Numbered from the stretch's first letter, positions 47,398 through 56,918 are shown. The stretch: DNA of 64,000 nt from an uncultured Agathobacter sp. (GCA_944381555.1 CALWLL010000061.1:1-64000), one strand, 5' to 3'. A program made the numbers and translations. The notes: generated by a model not told the origin, from the letters alone.

Positions 47398-48035
47398 TAA
47401 AAATCCCCCTTGATATGCTTTTTAAACCAGTTCCATTTTTTTATACGCCCCGCAAAAAACTGAACCGCCGGTCCCACCGCAACAGATGTAAGGAAGGTCA
47501 CTACCCCTAGTTTTCCTCCCAGCAGCGTTCCAATCAGTATCAGCGTGAAATCAAACGCAATCTTGATATACCGGTACTGCTTTCCTGTAATATCTGTCAG
47601 CACAAGCACAATCCCCGTAAAAGGGTCTACCCCGATATCCAAAACGATATATAAGGCGATTCCCATACATAATAATATACATCCCGTTACGCTGCCAAGT
47701 ACCCGTACCCACGCTGCATCAGATGAAAAAATCAGAGGATATAAATAAGAACCTATGCTTACAAATAGTCCATATGGAATCAGATATATCAAGGTCCCCA
47801 CACTGACATATCTTCTCGCAGCCACAAATAAAACTACCGTCAGCACCACGTTTACTACATTCGACGCAATTCCAAGCTGTTCCCCGTTCATACCAAATGT
47901 GACGCGTATTCCATCATAGAGCATCCCGACAGAGTCATTTCCCCAGCCGGCGCAATGATTAAAGGCCACTCCTACACTCACAAAAAATATTCCCGCCAGA
48001 GCCGCAATCATCTGTGGTATTGTAATTTTTTTCAC
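47397..48035 (-). CDS. YczE/YitT-like integral membrane protein
   Basis: A 212-residue protein with about six membrane helices and the COG2364 pattern (GVAFNHCAGWGNDSVGMLYDGI near the N terminus; GIALYIVLDIGVDPFTG in the middle). Family members are uncharacterised; some sit with regulators and may export or sense small molecules. Here it lies 1 bp after deoB and shares a nucleotide with the start of the Crp-like gene. It might move a nucleoside or base, but this is inference from context only. Confidence 0.82.
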   Translation of the reverse strand: MKKITIPQMIAALAGIFFVSVGVAFNHCAGWGNDSVGMLYDGIRVTFGMNGEQLGIASNVVNVVLTVVLFVAARRYVSVGTLIYLIPYGLFVSIGSYLYPLIFSSDAAWVRVLGSVTGCILLCMGIALYIVLDIGVDPFTGIVLVLTDITGKQYRYIKIAFDFTLILIGTLLGGKLGVVTFLTSVAVGPAVQFFAGRIKKWNWFKKHIKGDF

Positions 48036-48036
48036 A

Positions 48037-49227
48037 CTACACCAAGCTTTCTAAGATAGAAGTTCCTATCGTACCCTTTGGCATTTCGACGCCAAAGTTC
48101 TCTGCAACCGTTGCCCCAATTACCGCAAAAGTATCTGTTTCCCCTAATGCGCCATTGCCTGTAAAAGACGGCGCATAGGCGAGAAAAGGAACCTTCTCTC
48201 TTGTGTGGTCTGTTCCCGTATAGGTCGGGTCGTTGCCATGATCTGCTGTAATAATCAAAAGATCATCTTCCTTCATAAGTGGCAGAAGCCGGCCTAATTT
48301 TTCATCAAACATCTCAATTTCTTTTCCATAGCCGATTGGGTCTCTGCGGTGTCCCCAAAGAGCGTCAAAATCCACAAGATTTACAAAGCAAAGTCCTGTA
48401 AAATCCTTCCCGGCAATCTCTATGGTCTGCTCCATTCCGTGCACACTGCTCTTGGATTTATAGCTTTGCGTAATACCTTCTCCTACAAAGATATCATTGA
48501 TTTTGCCAACGGAAATCACATCATATCCTGCATCCTGCAACGCATTAAGAACGGTTTTTCCGGTTGGTTTTAAGGCGTAATCATGACGGTTGCTGGTTCG
48601 TTTAAATTCCCCTTTTTTCTTACCCACATATGGTCTTGCAATAACACGTCCCACTCTCCATTCATCCTTCATGGTGAGCTCTCTTGCAATTTCACAGTAA
48701 CGATACAACGTCTCAAGCCCCATTGTCTCTTCGTTGCCGCAAATCTGAAGCACAGAGTCCGCAGAGGTATATACAATCACCTTATCCTCGTAGATTTCCT
48801 GCTCCGCAAGTTCTTCTAAGATTTCCGTACCGCTTGCAGACTTGTTGCCAATGATTTTTTTGCCGAAACGCTTTTCCAATTCGTCAATCAGTTCCTTTGG
48901 AAAACCGGTTTCCGTAAAGGTTACAAACGGCTTGGTTGTATGAATTCCCATCATCTCCCAATGTCCTGTCATTGTATCCTTACCATTGCTTGCCTCCTTC
49001 ATGGCACAATAATATCCGAGCGGCTTTTCCACCGGCTCTACCTTATCCAATTCTTTTAAATTTGCAATCCCTAATTTCTGAAGATTTGGAATCCGAAAAT
49101 GCTCTACTGTCTTAGCGATATGCCCCAATGTGTCTGCACCTTCGTCCCCAAAGTCTTTTGAATCCGGCATTGCACCGATTCCAAGGGAATCGATAACAAT
49201 TGTAAATATTCTCTTATACTTTCTCAT
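48037..49227 (-). CDS. deoB: Phosphopentomutase
   Basis: DeoB converts (deoxy)ribose 1-phosphate to the 5-phosphate with Mn2+. The 396-residue alkaline-phosphatase-fold enzyme shows [11 protein letters not shown] at the N terminus (metal-binding Asp), the phospho-threonine region [12 protein letters not shown], and the metal-binding [19 protein letters not shown] near the C terminus. Length is normal. It follows deoC by 17 bp and links the phosphorylase product to the aldolase DeoC. Confidence 0.98.
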   Translation of the reverse strand: MRKYKRIFTIVIDSLGIGAMPDSKDFGDEGADTLGHIAKTVEHFRIPNLQKLGIANLKELDKVEPVEKPLGYYCAMKEASNGKDTMTGHWEMMGIHTTKPFVTFTETGFPKELIDELEKRFGKKIIGNKSASGTEILEELAEQEIYEDKVIVYTSADSVLQICGNEETMGLETLYRYCEIARELTMKDEWRVGRVIARPYVGKKKGEFKRTSNRHDYALKPTGKTVLNALQDAGYDVISVGKINDIFVGEGITQSYKSKSSVHGMEQTIEIAGKDFTGLCFVNLVDFDALWGHRRDPIGYGKEIEMFDEKLGRLLPLMKEDDLLIITADHGNDPTYTGTDHTREKVPFLAYAPSFTGNGALGETDTFAVIGATVAENFGVEMPKGTIGTSILESLV

Positions 49228-49244
49228 ACTTTAACCTCAGTTGT

Positions 49245-49910
49245 TTAATAACCGCTTCCCTGTTCGTTTTTTACGATTTTTACAATACGGCTTGTACCAA
49301 GTCTTGACGCACCAAGTGCAATGAATTTTTCTGCGTCCTCCATAGATGAAATTCCGCCCGCCGCTTTGATTTTTACATTTGGACCAACATATTTTGCAAA
49401 AAGTTCTACATCGGCGAAGGTCGCTCCTCCTGTTGAGAACCCTGTTGATGTTTTAATAAAATCCGCACCGGATTCTGTCACGATTTCACACATCTTTATC
49501 TTTTCTTCATCTGTCAAAAGGCAGGTTTCAATGATAACCTTTAAAATTCTTTGTCCACAGGCCTCTTTGATTGCTTTGATTTCATTCAAAACATAATCAT
49601 ATTCCTTTGCTTTTAACATACCAACGTTAATTACCATATCAATTTCATCGGCACCATTTTCAATTGCATCCTTTGTTTCAAAAACTTTTGTTGCCGTTGT
49701 GTAATTTCCATTCGGGAAACCGATGACCGTGCAAACCCTGCATCTGCTGCCCACATATTCCTTTGCCTGTTTTACATAACAGGCTGGAATACATACGGAT
49801 GCGGTCTCGTATTGGATTCCATCGTCGCAGATGGCCTTAATCTCTTCCCATGTTGCTGTCTGAAGCAGTAATGTATGGTCTACCATTGCCAAAATATCTT
49901 TCTGATTCAT
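49245..49910 (-). CDS. deoC: Deoxyribose-phosphate aldolase
   Basis: DeoC splits 2-deoxyribose 5-phosphate to acetaldehyde and glyceraldehyde 3-phosphate by a Schiff-base mechanism. The 221-residue TIM barrel has the motif [15 protein letters not shown] with the active-site Lys, the [15 protein letters not shown] strand, and [15 protein letters not shown]. The start of the protein (DHTLL) is also typical. It lies between cdd and deoB in the operon, completing deoxynucleoside breakdown. Confidence 0.98.
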   Translation of the reverse strand: MNQKDILAMVDHTLLLQTATWEEIKAICDDGIQYETASVCIPACYVKQAKEYVGSRCRVCTVIGFPNGNYTTATKVFETKDAIENGADEIDMVINVGMLKAKEYDYVLNEIKAIKEACGQRILKVIIETCLLTDEEKIKMCEIVTESGADFIKTSTGFSTGGATFADVELFAKYVGPNVKIKAAGGISSMEDAEKFIALGASRLGTSRIVKIVKNEQGSGY

Positions 49911-49961
49911 ATTTGTATGCTCCTATTCTCTGTATTTCTTATGTCTGGTGCGGTATGCCGG

Positions 49962-50378
49962 CTATTTTCTAAGATTTGCCGGTCCGAATCCTAATGGGAG
50001 AAGTTCTTTTAAGGTATATACCTGATAATCCTCTGTACTTGTCCCAAGGATGATTTCAAAGGTATCCGGATTGCAAAATTCTATCATCACCTGACGGCAC
50101 ACCCCGCAAGGCGCACAGACACTTAACTCCTTTGCGTCCTCTGCACCGCCTACGATGGCAATCGCAGAAAACTCATACTGCCCTTCGCTTACCGCCTTAA
50201 AGAAAGCTGTACGCTCTGCACAGTTTGTTGGTGTATAAGCCGCATTTTCAATATTACAGCCTTGATATACGACTCCGTTTTTTCCCAAAAGCGCCGCTCC
50301 TACTTTAAAATGCGAATAGGGTGTATATGCCATTTCGCGGGCTTTTAAGGCTGATCTTACTAATTCCCGTTTATCCAT
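49962..50378 (-). CDS. cdd: Cytidine deaminase
   Basis: A 138-residue small homotetrameric-type zinc enzyme that deaminates cytidine and deoxycytidine. The motif set is complete: NIENAAYTPTNCAERTAFF with the catalytic Glu and a zinc Cys, and CAPCGVCRQVMIEF with two more zinc cysteines. The start at 50378 follows AAAGGAGC; an upstream in-frame Met at 50414 would lie within the udp gene. It supplies uridine for the phosphorylase encoded 13 bp upstream. Confidence 0.96.
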   Translation of the reverse strand: MDKRELVRSALKAREMAYTPYSHFKVGAALLGKNGVVYQGCNIENAAYTPTNCAERTAFFKAVSEGQYEFSAIAIVGGAEDAKELSVCAPCGVCRQVMIEFCNPDTFEIILGTSTEDYQVYTLKELLPLGFGPANLRK

Positions 50379-50391
50379 CGCTGCTCCTTTC

Positions 50392-51171
50392 TTATTTTTT
50401 TTGGTCTTCTGCAATCAGCTTACGAATTGCGCCGACTGCTGTGCGGATTGCAAGCTCCGTATCATGCACCTGTTTATTCGGAAGTCCCTTCTTTGCACGC
50501 TCCTGATTCGCAACTACAAGGAAGCAGGAGCCTACGCGGACTCTTAAATAGCTTCCGGCTATAAATAAGGCGGCCGATTCCATCTCCGACGCAAGGCATC
50601 CCATACGAAGCCAAGCCTGCCACTTATTTTCCAATTCATAGCTTACCGGCATCACTTCCGGCTGATGCTGTCCGAAAAAGCTGTCCTTACACTGAACCAC
50701 TCCCACATGACTGGTAATTCCCTGCTCCTTAGCTGACTGCATAAGCGCATTTGTTACATAGATATCCGCAACTGCAGGATATTCAACCGGCGCATATTCT
50801 TTAGAAGTCCCTTCCATACGGATGGCACCGTTTGCAATCACGATATCCCCCCCGCAGACATTCTCCTGCATACCGCCGCAGGTACCAACGCGGATAAATG
50901 TATGCGCCCCGCATCTGGACAATTCTTCAATCGCAATGGAGGCGGATGGCCCGCCGATTCCCGTTGAGGTTACGCTTACTCTTACGCCGTCTAAAGTTCC
51001 CGTATATGTGACATACTCCCTGCTGTCTGCTACGAGTACCGGATTATCAAAATGCTCCGCAATTTTGGCACAGCGCTTTGGATCTCCCGGTAAAATTACA
51101 TACTTCCCAATATCCTCCGGGCCTATCCCTGTATGATACTGTTTTCCGCTTCCTTGTGCATAATCAACCAT
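50392..51171 (-). CDS. udp: Uridine phosphorylase
   Basis: A 259-residue nucleoside phosphorylase of the NP-I family, which splits uridine (and often deoxyuridine) with phosphate. Visible motifs: [16 protein letters not shown] (phosphate site), [18 protein letters not shown], the [11 protein letters not shown] strand, and EMESAALF near residue 195, where the ribose is bound. Purine nucleoside specificity cannot be excluded by eye. First gene of the udp-cdd-deoC-deoB-yczE-like-crp operon. TTGGAGG precedes the ATG. Confidence 0.93.
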   Translation of the reverse strand: MVDYAQGSGKQYHTGIGPEDIGKYVILPGDPKRCAKIAEHFDNPVLVADSREYVTYTGTLDGVRVSVTSTGIGGPSASIAIEELSRCGAHTFIRVGTCGGMQENVCGGDIVIANGAIRMEGTSKEYAPVEYPAVADIYVTNALMQSAKEQGITSHVGVVQCKDSFFGQHQPEVMPVSYELENKWQAWLRMGCLASEMESAALFIAGSYLRVRVGSCFLVVANQERAKKGLPNKQVHDTELAIRTAVGAIRKLIAEDQKK

Positions 51172-51229
51172 TTGTATACCTCCAATTCATTCTTTCCGTG
51201 AATGATTTATTATTCAATATTTTCTTCTT

Positions 51230-51259
51230 ATTATACAGGACAATTGTCCGCTTTGTCGA
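51230..51259 (-). promoter_or_regulatory. udp operon promoter with palindromic operator
   Basis: Minus-strand TCGACA (51254-51259), 18 bp, TATAAT (51230-51235). Between them is the perfect 12-bp palindrome GGACAATTGTCC (51238-51249). A near copy GGACAATGTTCC lies upstream at 51291-51302, at the end of spoIIP. The position between -35 and -10 fits a repressor site. The co-transcribed Crp-like protein is a candidate binder. Confidence 0.6.
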
Positions 51260-51286
51260 GAACTTAAGATGATTTTGGCATATTGT

Positions 51287-52531
51287 TTAAGGAACATTGT
51301 CCGTCTTTAGCACTTTTGCCAATAAAAATGCCAGAGGTTCCATTGCATTCATCGCTTCCTGAAAGGAATTCGTCTGCGCGCCAACTTCAACAAGCATCGA
51401 CTTCGGACGCAAATGCATATTATAGCGATAACCCTTCAGATAGATACGTCTTGTCAAATCCGGAAAATATTCAGCGGCTGCAAGCTGCATCTGGAAGGAA
51501 AATGCCAGATTGTCTTCAATATAAGGATTTTTTAAATAGGTAAGTTCTCCCTTTGCAGTTGTTCTGCTTAAACCATTGAAAAACATAATCTGGGCAGTTG
51601 GTTTTCCATTTACCTCCGTCACCAAATGCGTACTTTCCGAAACACCATCCCGGTGAAGGTCAATTACCACCTCGATGGTGGGATTTTCTGCAAGAATTTT
51701 TTCAATTGCAGGTCTTGCGGCAGAATAGGCTTTTGCATGATTCGCCACATCATATTCCCCCTTATGATGCAGCACTTCAATTCCATACTGCTCCGACAGC
51801 AGTTTTGCCAGATATTCCCCTACTGCAACAACAGAGGTAGACTCGTCTCCTGCTGCGGAATCCTTATAGCCTTCCTGCGAGTGTGTATGATAAATAAGAA
51901 TCTGAGGTCCCTCTACATCTTCAGCCAGTTTCATATCTTTTCCCAACAGCATATCTACATTCAGAAGGTCGCTTCCTATTGTTGTGGAATTGTCTACCTG
52001 ATAAAAATTCTGTCTCAGATAATCGAAATCCTTAAGTTTCTGCCGGTTGATAACCACCTGCTTTTCAAGCCCTGCAAATATCCCCGTTTCTGTCGATGGT
52101 TCTTCCGTAGACGGCTCCTGCGTACCCTGCATTGTTTCAGAATCCGTATCCGCAGGAGTGTCCTCCTCTGTAAGAGAAGCCTGCTGGTCTTCTGAATCTT
52201 TTTCCGTAAGAGAATCTCCGCTGGTCCCGATATTTGTAATTTCTGACTCGCTTTCGGATTCCCGTTCCTCTCTTTCACTTTCAGAAACAAGCATTTTATC
52301 TTGTCCGACTCCCTCCAGCGCAGGCATAAACATCCGGCTGATATCCTGATACAAAAGCTGCCCGGCAGATACATCATATAGCTTAACTGCCGGAAACATA
52401 AAACCGGTTATTCCTTGATAAATATTTGTCACTGCCACATCCTTTGCACTGTTCCACCTGACATCTCCCCATCGATAAGCACACAAGAGTATTGAAATGC
52501 ATACTATAAAAATTAGAAGTTTTTTTTGCAA
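51287..52531 (-). CDS. spoIIP: Stage II sporulation protein P
   Basis: SpoIIP is the peptidoglycan amidase/endopeptidase of the engulfment complex. The 414-residue protein has an N-terminal membrane helix (about 4-20), a long Ser/Glu-rich linker (about 83-150) and a catalytic domain starting near 205 with ILIYHTHSQEGY (His215, Glu220). The start codon is TTG with GGTGGTGAT upstream. A sigma-E-like promoter precedes it. In Bacillus spoIIP follows gpr; here neighbours are udp and rpsT, the latter divergent, as in many Clostridia. Confidence 0.95.
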   Translation of the reverse strand: MQKKLLIFIVCISILLCAYRWGDVRWNSAKDVAVTNIYQGITGFMFPAVKLYDVSAGQLLYQDISRMFMPALEGVGQDKMLVSESEREERESESESEITNIGTSGDSLTEKDSEDQQASLTEEDTPADTDSETMQGTQEPSTEEPSTETGIFAGLEKQVVINRQKLKDFDYLRQNFYQVDNSTTIGSDLLNVDMLLGKDMKLAEDVEGPQILIYHTHSQEGYKDSAAGDESTSVVAVGEYLAKLLSEQYGIEVLHHKGEYDVANHAKAYSAARPAIEKILAENPTIEVVIDLHRDGVSESTHLVTEVNGKPTAQIMFFNGLSRTTAKGELTYLKNPYIEDNLAFSFQMQLAAAEYFPDLTRRIYLKGYRYNMHLRPKSMLVEVGAQTNSFQEAMNAMEPLAFLLAKVLKTDNVP

Positions 52532-52551
52532 AACATCACCACCTTCTGATT

Positions 52552-52581
52552 AATATATGTTATACTCTGATGGCATATTAC
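52552..52581 (-). promoter_or_regulatory. Sigma-E-type sporulation promoter of spoIIP
   Basis: Minus-strand GTAATATG (52574-52581), 14 bp, CATATATT (52552-52559). This fits the mother-cell sigma-E pattern (ATATT-type -35 and CATACA-type -10) at the known spacing. It lies 21 bp before the TTG start. spoIIP is a known sigma-E target in B. subtilis. Confidence 0.6.
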
Positions 52582-52607
52582 TTTTTCCATTTTTTTTAAA
52601 ATACCTA

Positions 52608-52636
52608 TTGACAACGGAAAAGGATTGAAATATTAT
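52608..52636 (+). promoter_or_regulatory. Sigma-A promoter of rpsT
   Basis: TTGACA (52608-52613), 17 bp, TATTAT (52631-52636). The predicted leader is about 85 nt. Confidence 0.9.
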
Positions 52637-52650
52637 ATTCTAGTATGTTT

Positions 52651-52680
52651 GCGTTGAAACGTCCGTGTCAGTTTCAGTGC
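52651..52680 (+). promoter_or_regulatory. Leader hairpin of rpsT
   Basis: GCGTTGAAAC (52651-52660) pairs with GTTTCAGTGC (52671-52680): ten base pairs including two wobbles, loop of 10 nt. It lies in the 5' leader of rpsT, some 50 nt before the start. Ribosomal protein S20 represses its own translation in E. coli, so a similar role is possible but untested. Confidence 0.45.
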
Positions 52681-52729
52681 AATAATTTCTTAGAAAATGT
52701 GATGATAAAAATATCTGGAGGTGTACAAA

Positions 52730-52993
52730 TTGGCTAACATTAAATCTGCAAAGAAAAGAATCTTAGTTGCTGCTACAAGAACAGCAAGAAATAAATCTAT
52801 CAGATCTGAAGTTAAGACAGCTATCAAGAAAGTAGAAGCTGCTGCAACCGCTAATGATAAAGCTGCTGCAACAGAAGCTTTAAAGAACGCTACTTCTGTT
52901 ATCGAAGCTGCTGCTTCAAAAGGTGTTTACCACAAAAACAATGCTGCTAGAAAAGTTTCCCGTTTAGCAAAACTTGTTAACGGAATTGCTTAA
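52730..52993 (+). CDS. rpsT: 30S ribosomal protein S20
   Basis: An 87-residue, very basic, helical ribosomal protein that binds 16S rRNA. The start is TTG, giving MANIKSAKKRI, because CTGGAGGT stands 7 nt before it and this is the family N terminus. A GTG three codons upstream overlaps the ribosome binding site. E. coli rpsT also starts with UUG, part of its autoregulation. Single-gene transcript with strong promoter and terminator. Confidence 0.97.
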   Translation: MANIKSAKKRILVAATRTARNKSIRSEVKTAIKKVEAAATANDKAAATEALKNATSVIEAAASKGVYHKNNAARKVSRLAKLVNGIA

Positions 52994-53034
52994 TTGGCAC
53001 GAACAAACAATTTTATCACCCTATAAAAATACAA

Positions 53035-53065
53035 CCCACCAGACCGTCATCTGGTGGGATTTTTA
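53035..53065 (+). terminator. Terminator of rpsT
   Basis: CCCACCAGA pairs perfectly with TCTGGTGGG (9 bp), then ATTTTTA. Strong intrinsic terminator. Confidence 0.95.
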
Positions 53066-53094
53066 TATCACGGGAAATACTGTGACCTATTAAG
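53066..53094 (+). repeat. Diverged intergenic element, copy D
   Basis: The plus strand reads TATCACGGGAAATACTGTGA and on to TTAAG, matching the first 29 nt of copy B in 21 positions. Like the other copies it begins exactly at the end of a terminator's U-tract. Several differences fall at positions that pair in the predicted small hairpin, so pairing is kept. Confidence 0.5.
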
Positions 53095-53100
53095 CGGTAT

Positions 53101-53490
53101 TTATTCTCCTTCTGTTTCCGGCTTTAATGTTTTCACAACAAAGACAAAATAAATAATATGAAATGCCCATACACAGGCAAGAATAATCTGTCCCACCGGA
53201 ACGCGGGACATCATAATAAAACCGACTGACATAAGCAGTGTAACGGTTGCCATAATGCGCATTTTAGCTGCCCATGTCATACCGCGCCCCTGCACATAAC
53301 TCTCCAGATTTTTTTTATACAATCTAGTGCTGATAAACCAGTTATGCAGTTTTTCTGAGCTCTTTGCAAAACAAAACGCTGCCATGAGCAGAAATGGAAA
53401 GGCAGGAATCAGCGGGACAACTGCCCCGACTGCACCAAGTCCTGCCCCAATGCATCCTAGAACAAGAAACAGTATTTTCTTAAGCTTCAT
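53101..53490 (-). CDS. DUF454 (YbaN) family membrane protein
   Basis: A 129-residue protein with three to four membrane helices and the DUF454 pattern GAVGAVVPLIPAFPFLLMAAFCFAKSSEKLHNWF. The function of the family is unknown. It lies 21 bp after the cydC-like gene and belongs to the same operon. Length is normal for the family. Confidence 0.9.
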   Translation of the reverse strand: MKLKKILFLVLGCIGAGLGAVGAVVPLIPAFPFLLMAAFCFAKSSEKLHNWFISTRLYKKNLESYVQGRGMTWAAKMRIMATVTLLMSVGFIMMSRVPVGQIILACVWAFHIIYFVFVVKTLKPETEGE

Positions 53491-53511
53491 AATTTTTAAT
53501 CTCCTTTTTGA

Positions 53512-55182
53512 CTAACTCATTCTTCCATTTTCAACTGAATAGACGCAGTCTGCAATCCGCATTGTTGACTGGCGATGAGAAACCAGAACTACTGTTTTAT
53601 CTTTTTTCTCTTCGCGAAGAGACTTTAAAATCACAGCCTCATTTAAACTATCCAGATTGCTGGTCGGTTCGTCTAACAGCATAAGCGGTGCATCATGCAA
53701 AAATGCTCTGGCAAGTCCGATACGCTGGCGCTCTCCGCCGGAAAGCGTATCTCCGAGTTCTCCAACCGGCGTATCATAGCCCTGCGGCAGACTCATGATA
53801 AAATCATGTATAGATGCCTTTTTACACGCAGTCTGAATTTCCTCCTCTGTAGCATCTAATTTTGCAATGCGAAGGTTATTTCGAATGCTATCGTGAAATA
53901 AATGCGTTTCCTGTGTCACAAAGCTTTCCATATCACGCAGATTTCCCGTATTGATTTGTTCAATCTCCGTCTGTGAAATCCTTATGCTGCCCTGCTGTAC
54001 CTTCCAGAATCGCATCAACAGCTTCAGCAATGTCGATTTTCCGCTTCCGCTTCTGCCCGCAATTCCAATCACGGAGTCCTGTGGAATCTCCAAGGATATA
54101 TCATCGAGGATTTTTTCTTCTCCATATGAAAAGCTTACATTCTTTACCAAAGCGCCGTTAAATGATACTTCTTTATTACCATGTATTTCTTCCACCGCCG
54201 GAACTTCTTCAAGAATATCCAACACACGGTTGCCTGCTGCAAACGTATTCTGCAGCGTGCTTCCAAGGTTTGCCAGGGCTACCACCGGACCAAAGGAACT
54301 CATAAGCGCAATCGTCGGAATCATCACACCGATAAACCCGATTCGCCCGCTCTGATAGAGCATTGCCGCAGTAAACAGCATGGACAAATCAAAGAGCAGT
54401 ATCATCATATTAGTAACCGCCTGATTTTTTCCGGCAGTACGCTTCATGCTTTCCTCATCTTCAGAGAGAGAATCTGTCCGCGCATTCATCTCTGTCAGTC
54501 TTTTTGCTCCCTGATTATACTGCAAAGTCTCAGACAACCCACGAAGACTGTCCAGTACAAAAGCAGACAAATCACCGGATTTGGTACGGAAACGGATTCC
54601 GTCATCCCCGCTGAACCTCGAGGCCGCAAGCGGTATGATAACACCAACCGTAATGTATGCCGCCAAAGCAATCACTCCTAAAAGCGGATGAAAGTTTCCA
54701 ATAAACACACACATTATCAAACTAAATAAGAACGCGATTGTAATCGGGGAAATGGTATGTGCATAAAACACCTCAAGCAATTCAATATCCGAAGTAATTA
54801 CCGAAATCAGATTTCCTTTTTCTTTTCCTTCCAGCTTCGCCGGACAAAGTCTGCGCAATGCCTGAAACACTTTATCCCGAATCAAAGCCAGTAACTTAAA
54901 GGCAATAAAATGGTTGCAGGCCTGCTCTGCATACCGGAGAATACCGCGCGCCAAAGCAAATACGCATACACCCACAAACAAAAACGTTAACGAAAACGGC
55001 GTTTCTATGTGTAGGAGTTCTGCCACCGCATATCCGCCAAAGATAGTAATAAAAGCGGCACACAGATGACCAATCAGCCCCATAAAAACTGCCAGAAACA
55101 TAAATCCTGCAAGCGGTTTAACCAAACCGATCAGCCGCATCATAACCGTAAATCCGCTTCGTTTATGATACTTATTGTTCAT
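53512..55182 (-). CDS. CydC-like ABC exporter subunit
   Basis: A 556-residue half-transporter with an exporter membrane domain and an ATPase domain: Walker A GRSGSGKST, signature LSGGE, Walker B LMLLDEPTSNLD with catalytic Glu, and switch His in VSHRQST. It pairs with the overlapping gene upstream. Family members (CydDC) move cysteine, glutathione or heme-linked compounds and support cytochrome bd assembly, but no cydAB is in view, so the substrate is open. The ATG overlaps the partner's stop by 4 nt (ATGA). Confidence 0.88.
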   Translation of the reverse strand: MNNKYHKRSGFTVMMRLIGLVKPLAGFMFLAVFMGLIGHLCAAFITIFGGYAVAELLHIETPFSLTFLFVGVCVFALARGILRYAEQACNHFIAFKLLALIRDKVFQALRRLCPAKLEGKEKGNLISVITSDIELLEVFYAHTISPITIAFLFSLIMCVFIGNFHPLLGVIALAAYITVGVIIPLAASRFSGDDGIRFRTKSGDLSAFVLDSLRGLSETLQYNQGAKRLTEMNARTDSLSEDEESMKRTAGKNQAVTNMMILLFDLSMLFTAAMLYQSGRIGFIGVMIPTIALMSSFGPVVALANLGSTLQNTFAAGNRVLDILEEVPAVEEIHGNKEVSFNGALVKNVSFSYGEEKILDDISLEIPQDSVIGIAGRSGSGKSTLLKLLMRFWKVQQGSIRISQTEIEQINTGNLRDMESFVTQETHLFHDSIRNNLRIAKLDATEEEIQTACKKASIHDFIMSLPQGYDTPVGELGDTLSGGERQRIGLARAFLHDAPLMLLDEPTSNLDSLNEAVILKSLREEKKDKTVVLVSHRQSTMRIADCVYSVENGRMS

Positions 55183-56918
55183 GCCTGTTCTTTCTCCTTT
55201 CCGTAAGTTTCAAGACTCTGCTGTGCATTCCACAGCTTAGCATAACATCCATTTTGCTCTAACAACCGGCTGTGGCTTCCGCTCTCCGCCACATTTCCGT
55301 TATCCATAACATAGATATTGTCAGAATCCGTTACATTTGCCAGACGGTGGGATATGAGAATCACCGTTTTCGTCTTCGCGAGCGCCCGGATCTGGCGCAT
55401 AATATCATTCTCACTTTCCACATCAATATTGGATGTAGCCTCATCGAAGATATACACCGGACTATCATGCAATAAGGCTCTTACAAGAGCCAGACGCTGA
55501 CACTGACCGCCGGAAAAATTTGATGCTTTTTCTGAAAGAAGTGTATCTAACCCATTTTCACTTCTTAGGAAGTCCGCCATATTTACGCGCTCCAACACCT
55601 CCCATAGCTGTTCGTCTGTCGCAGCCGGGCTGCCCATAAGCAGATTGTCGCGTATGGTTCCCTTAAACAGATAGCTCTGGTGGCTGACATATGTAAAATT
55701 CTCCATCAGACTTGTTTCCGAAAGTTCCCTAAGTTCTTTTCCTCCTACCGTAACAGCACCGCCATACTCTTTATTCCGTCCCATAAGGATTGCAGAAATG
55801 GTTGATTTTCCGCAGCCGCTTTCTCCAACTATCGAGGTAAAACTTCCCCTCGGGAATGTCATATAGATGCCATGAAGAATCTCTCTATCTTCTTCGTATG
55901 AAAAATGCACATTTTCACATTTTATCGTACAATCAGCCGGAACCATTTCTGTCTTTGTTTCACTTTCCGGCAAATCCAGCAAACGGAAAATCTTTTCGCT
56001 AGCTGCCATACCATTCATAGCGATATGAAAGAAGGAGCCAAGCAGGCGCATCGGAATAAAGAAATCTGCCGAAAGAAGAATAATAAGAAGACACCCCGCA
56101 AGAGATACGTTTCCCGCAGCATACTGCGTTGCTGCCAGAATCACACCGAGCGCAGCACCGCCGTAGGCAATCAAATCCATAATGGTAATAGAGTTTAGCT
56201 GCATGGTTAATACTTTCATGGTAATGCGGCGGAATTTTTCGGCCTCTTCGTTCATCTCTTTGTTTTTAAAATCATCCGCCTGATAGATTTTTAAAGTAGT
56301 AAGCCCCTGAAGATTTTCCAGAAAAGTATCTCCAAGTGCTGTGTACTGTCCCCAATATTTGGAAAGCAGCTTTTTCGCCCATGTCTGCACAGCCGCGATT
56401 GCAACCGGAATTAACGGCACGCAGAGCAGAAGGACAATTGCACACAGTACATTTACAAAACTCAAAACCGCAAATAACGTAAGCGGCGCCAGCATGGCAT
56501 AAAAGAACTGCGGCAGATATGCGCCGAAATAAGTTTCTAACTGGTCTACGCCTTCTACTGCCATCTGGACAACTTCCGAGGTTTTTATCTTTTCACTGTA
56601 AGAGGTCCCAAGACGAAGCAGCTTCTTATAGATTTTCTCACGCAGAATCTTTTTTACAGCCTTAGAGGATAAATAACCCATCCTGCTTGCCCCAACGGTA
56701 CACATAAAGCGTATTATTACTGCCACTACCGCAGCAGCCGCTGTAAGAAGCAAATCAGCGCTGTCTGCCTTTCTTTCAAATAATCTTGCCAATAGCACGG
56801 AAATAGCTGCCATCATACCGATATTCGCTGCAAGTGACAGCCATTGCAGTATCACATTTCCTGCAATATACTTTTTGCTTTCGCTGACTGTCTGAATCAG
56901 CCGTTTGTTAATCATCAT
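55179..56918 (-). CDS. CydD-like ABC exporter subunit
   Basis: A 579-residue half-transporter, first gene of the cydD-cydC-DUF454 operon. The ATPase domain has Walker A GESGCGKST, signature FSGGQ, Walker B VYIFDEATSNID with catalytic Glu, and switch His in ISHRLAN. Both subunits keep the catalytic residues, unlike the other exporter pair in this window. The membrane domain fits the CydD/thiol exporter branch, though siderophore exporters look similar. The operon has a strong promoter with inverted repeats between it and the gene. Two adjacent Met codons leave the start uncertain by one residue. Confidence 0.88.
   Translation of the reverse strand: MMINKRLIQTVSESKKYIAGNVILQWLSLAANIGMMAAISVLLARLFERKADSADLLLTAAAAVVAVIIRFMCTVGASRMGYLSSKAVKKILREKIYKKLLRLGTSYSEKIKTSEVVQMAVEGVDQLETYFGAYLPQFFYAMLAPLTLFAVLSFVNVLCAIVLLLCVPLIPVAIAAVQTWAKKLLSKYWGQYTALGDTFLENLQGLTTLKIYQADDFKNKEMNEEAEKFRRITMKVLTMQLNSITIMDLIAYGGAALGVILAATQYAAGNVSLAGCLLIILLSADFFIPMRLLGSFFHIAMNGMAASEKIFRLLDLPESETKTEMVPADCTIKCENVHFSYEEDREILHGIYMTFPRGSFTSIVGESGCGKSTISAILMGRNKEYGGAVTVGGKELRELSETSLMENFTYVSHQSYLFKGTIRDNLLMGSPAATDEQLWEVLERVNMADFLRSENGLDTLLSEKASNFSGGQCQRLALVRALLHDSPVYIFDEATSNIDVESENDIMRQIRALAKTKTVILISHRLANVTDSDNIYVMDNGNVAESGSHSRLLEQNGCYAKLWNAQQSLETYGKEKEQA

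Noticed and set aside
51626..52195. 189-codon plus-strand frame across spoIIP
   Set aside because: Cys/His/Arg-rich reverse-strand translation of spoIIP, no supporting signals.
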